Source: Candidatus Wolfebacteria bacterium GWA1_42_9 (lineage in GTDB: Bacteria; Patescibacteriota; Minisyncoccia; UBA6257; JAGOQP01). Taken from it: DNA of 5,492 bases. Shown in pieces: positions 3,987 to 5,492 of the stretch (position 1 is the stretch's first letter; the number at the start of each line of letters is the position of its first letter). The position numbers and the translations under genes are program-made. The DNA is taken from positions 1 to 5,492 of the forward strand of contig MGIN01000011.1 of assembly GCA_001793775.1 (NCBI GenBank), given 5' to 3'. Under the pieces are notes generated by a model. The model was not told the origin of the DNA, searched no databases, and saw nothing but the letters and a program-made list of their open reading frames with translations.

Positions 3987-5189
3987 ATGAAATTCTTGCG
4001 TGAAGTTAAAAAGGAAAAAATAAAGGGAAAAACATGTCTCTTGCGGCTTGATTTAAATATTGAAAAAAACGAGCTGAAGGATTCTCTTCGTTTGGAAAGA
4101 GCGGCTGAGTCAACTAGATTTCTCCTGAAAATAGGTTGTCGGGTGGTTATTTTATCTTACAAAGGGCAGCTCGACATCGGTAAAGTTCAACGGGATAAAT
4201 TTTATCGGCGCTCCTATAGCTTGCGTCCGGTCACAAGAGAACTTTCCCGAAAACTGAGACAATCCATCGATTTTGTTGACGATTTGAATCCAAAAAATTG
4301 GGAGAGAAAGGTTAATCAATCAAAGAGAAGAATAGTGGTATTGGAAAATCTCCGTTTTTACGGGGAGGAAAACAAAAATTCCATACCTTTTGCCCATTTA
4401 TTGGCGTCTTTGGGAGATTTTTATGTTAACGATGCCTTTTCTATGAGCCATCGCCAGCAGACATCTCTTTGCGCGATTACCCGATTTCTTCCTTCATATG
4501 CCGGGATTGGACTGGAGAAGGAATTGGTTTCTCTTAACCATGTTCTGAAAAATTATAAGAAACCATTGGTCCTTGTTCTGGGCGGAGCCAAGGTTTCTGA
4601 TAAAGCGGGAGTGATTGAGAATCTATATCCAAAAACAAAACACATTCTCTGCGGAGGGGGAGTGGCCAACACATTTCTCTTTTCCCAAAATATTCCGGTG
4701 GGTAATTCTTTGGTAGATAGGAAAATAGCTTCTCAAAATATATATAACCGGTTTAAAAATAAAATAATTCTGCCCTCTGATGTGGTTATTAAAAGCGGCG
4801 CTATTTTGGATATCGGGCCAAAAACAACGGATGAATACTCTCGTTTGATAAAAAAAGCCGGAACGATTGTCTGGGGTGGGCCAATGGGGCATTTTGAAGA
4901 TAAGAAGTTTGCCAAAGGAACTTTTGAAATAGCCAAAACAATACTGAAATCAAAATGTTTTGCCGTTATCGGCGGGGGAGAAACAACGACTGCCTTCAGA
5001 AAGGTAGCGCGGATGGACGCAGACCAGAACGCAGATAAACGCAGATATATCAGCGATAATCTGCGTAGAAATCAGCGTAAATCTGCGTCTGTGTTTCTGT
5101 CCACTGGCGGGGGAGCGATGTTGGAATATTTAGCCGGCAGGAAATTGCCAGCGCTCCAAGCGCTAGATGATTCCAATATGCGAATGTAA
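3987..5189 (+). CDS. pgk: Phosphoglycerate kinase with a repeat insertion near the C-terminus
   Basis: Catalyses the reversible transfer of phosphate from 1,3-bisphosphoglycerate to ADP in cytoplasmic glycolysis. It is 400 aa, about the family length. Recognisable motifs: RLDLN (20-24), ENLRF (120-124), VNDAFSMSHR (147-156), LGGAKVSDK (198-206), GGGVANTF (223-230), DIGPKT (275-280), WGGPMGHFE (296-304), IGGGETTTA (328-336) and STGGGAMLEYL (372-382). Oddities: the usual SHLGRP substrate-site motif reads SYKGQL (57-62), losing its His and Arg; WNGPMG has become WGGPMG; and IGGGD has become IGGGE. Residues about 344-369 are encoded by an inverted repeat block replacing the short loop before STGGG. 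The last residues (NMRM) come from another repeat. The ATG at 3987 gives the normal N-terminus. It is clearly a PGK; activity is likely but less certain because of the substitutions. Confidence 0.95.
   Translation: MKFLREVKKEKIKGKTCLLRLDLNIEKNELKDSLRLERAAESTRFLLKIGCRVVILSYKGQLDIGKVQRDKFYRRSYSLRPVTRELSRKLRQSIDFVDDLNPKNWERKVNQSKRRIVVLENLRFYGEENKNSIPFAHLLASLGDFYVNDAFSMSHRQQTSLCAITRFLPSYAGIGLEKELVSLNHVLKNYKKPLVLVLGGAKVSDKAGVIENLYPKTKHILCGGGVANTFLFSQNIPVGNSLVDRKIASQNIYNRFKNKIILPSDVVIKSGAILDIGPKTTDEYSRLIKKAGTIVWGGPMGHFEDKKFAKGTFEIAKTILKSKCFAVIGGGETTTAFRKVARMDADQNADKRRYISDNLRRNQRKSASVFLSTGGGAMLEYLAGRKLPALQALDDSNMRM
5016..5089 (+). repeat. In-frame ACGCAGAT inverted-repeat insertion in pgk
   Basis: A 74-bp block with three forward units, ACGCAGAC (5017-5024), ACGCAGAT (5029-5036) and ACGCAGAT (5039-5046), then four inverted units, ATCAGCG (5049-5055), ATCTGCGT (5059-5066), ATCAGCGT (5071-5078) and ATCTGCGT (5081-5088). 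The period is about 10-12 bp and only two bases separate the arms. It encodes residues 344-368 (DADQNADKRRYISDNLRRNQ and on), rich in Arg, Asn and Asp, in the loop between the IGGG and STGGG motifs. Inverted-arm units also occur at 3181-3206. Confidence 0.9.
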
Positions 5190-5214
5190 TGCCGATATAG
5201 CGAATTGCGAATAT
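5178..5214. repeat. GCGAAT-type short repeat at the pgk 3' end
   Basis: Two 11-bp units (ATGCGAATGTA at 5178-5188 and ATGCCGATATA at 5189-5199, eight of 11 identical) are followed by GCGAATT and GCGAATA (5200-5206, 5207-5213). The repeat supplies the last pgk codons and its stop, and it fills the whole gap to the ATG of the next gene. The units are short and degenerate, so this call is tentative. Confidence 0.5.
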
Positions 5215-5492
5215 ATGACAAGCGACTATTCTAAATTAGTGTACCCTGATTTATCCTATAGAATTAATGGAGTTTTATTCTCTGTACATAATGAATTAGG
5301 TAGGTTTAGAAATGAGAATCAATACGCTGACCGTGTAGAAGAAAAATTTAAGAATCTTGGAATAATCTATGAAAGGGAAAAAATCATTCCGGAATCTTTT
5401 GTTGGTGAGAAATCAGGAAGAAACAAGATTAATTTTATTGTGGAGAATAAGATCATTCTTAAAATAAAATCGAAAAGAATTACATCTAAAGA
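5215..5492 (+). CDS. GxxExxY-family (PD-(D/E)XK fold) protein, cut by window end
   Basis: The first 92 residues of a small protein whose C-terminus is beyond the right edge. The start MTSDYSKLVYPDLSYRINGV, then HNELGRFRNENQY (25-37), fits the GxxExxY family, where the signature falls in the LG...E..Y helix. IIYEREKIIP (50-59) and GRNKINFIVENKIILKIKSK (68-87) correspond to the PD-(D/E)XK nuclease core, which in relatives generally reads like RNxxDFxIxxxIxLExKxK. Here the expected Asp is Asn73 and the expected Glu is Lys83, while Lys85 is kept. Each change needs one G-to-A substitution, and both expected catalytic acids are gone, so nuclease activity is doubtful. The biological role of the family is not established to my knowledge. 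The ATG at 5215 directly follows a short repeat, without a ribosome binding site. Confidence 0.85.
   Translation, partial: MTSDYSKLVYPDLSYRINGVLFSVHNELGRFRNENQYADRVEEKFKNLGIIYEREKIIPESFVGEKSGRNKINFIVENKIILKIKSKRITSK

Noticed and set aside
4623..4936. Two minus-strand open frames inside pgk
   Set aside because: Both are antisense shadows of conserved PGK motifs such as GGGVANTF and WGGPMG.
784..5189. Recoded TGA (code 25) as in Gracilibacteria
   Set aside because: TGA ends the DivIC-like and SurA-N-like genes at the expected lengths, and no in-frame TGA interrupts conserved proteins.

Overview
The window looks like a piece of a chromosome from a Candidate Phyla Radiation bacterium (Patescibacteria, probably Parcubacteria-like). 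This is an inference from gene content and style: a low-to-moderate GC, compact layout; a type IV prepilin gene; a tRNA without an encoded CCA end; almost no Shine-Dalgarno sequences; promoters set directly against start codons; and a GxxExxY-family gene of the type common in these genomes. TGA is used as a normal stop (two genes end with it), so the recoded Gracilibacteria/SR1 code is excluded.

Layout, left to right. (1) Positions 1-477, minus strand: type IV prepilin-like gene, running off the left edge. (2) Positions 478-783: a divergent intergenic region with two copies of a 43-45 bp palindrome, a minus-strand promoter for the prepilin and a plus-strand promoter for lepA. (3) Positions 784-2853: lepA (elongation factor 4). 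(4) Positions 2891-3169: a DivIC/FtsB-like septum protein with a near-consensus promoter that would give a leaderless mRNA. (5) Positions 3170-3283: a repeat-packed gap with a tandem half-element, a third copy of the large palindrome and a small palindrome. (6) Positions 3284-3868: a membrane-anchored SurA-N-like protein, ending one base inside (7) a convergent tRNA-Gly(CCC) gene (3868-3938). (8) Positions 3987-5189: phosphoglycerate kinase. (9) From 5215 to the right edge: a GxxExxY / PD-(D/E)XK-fold nuclease-family gene, cut by the window end.

The most striking signal is not a gene. lepA is about 87 codons longer than a normal EF4, and the excess is accounted for by four in-frame blocks of short tandem repeats in loops or domain junctions (975-1044, 1256-1318, 1478-1519, 1787-1873). 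The blocks consist of forward arms followed by inverted arms, with 7-bp or 21-bp units. pgk carries an analogous 74-bp inverted repeat block (5016-5089) in the loop just before its STGGG motif, and a half-copy of the same family lies intergenically at 3181-3206. A different short repeat forms the very end of pgk and runs up to the GxxExxY start codon. This resembles Rickettsia palindromic elements in spirit: small palindromic elements accepted inside essential housekeeping proteins. The neighbouring GxxExxY protein appears to have lost two expected catalytic acids (Asp to Asn, Glu to Lys), so here it may be a decayed or repurposed member. A link between that family and the repeats is a hypothesis from adjacency only.

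Functionally the genes are ordinary housekeeping (translation, division, envelope, glycolysis) and do not form an obvious operon: lepA and the DivIC-like gene each have their own promoter, and the tRNA is transcribed from the opposite strand.
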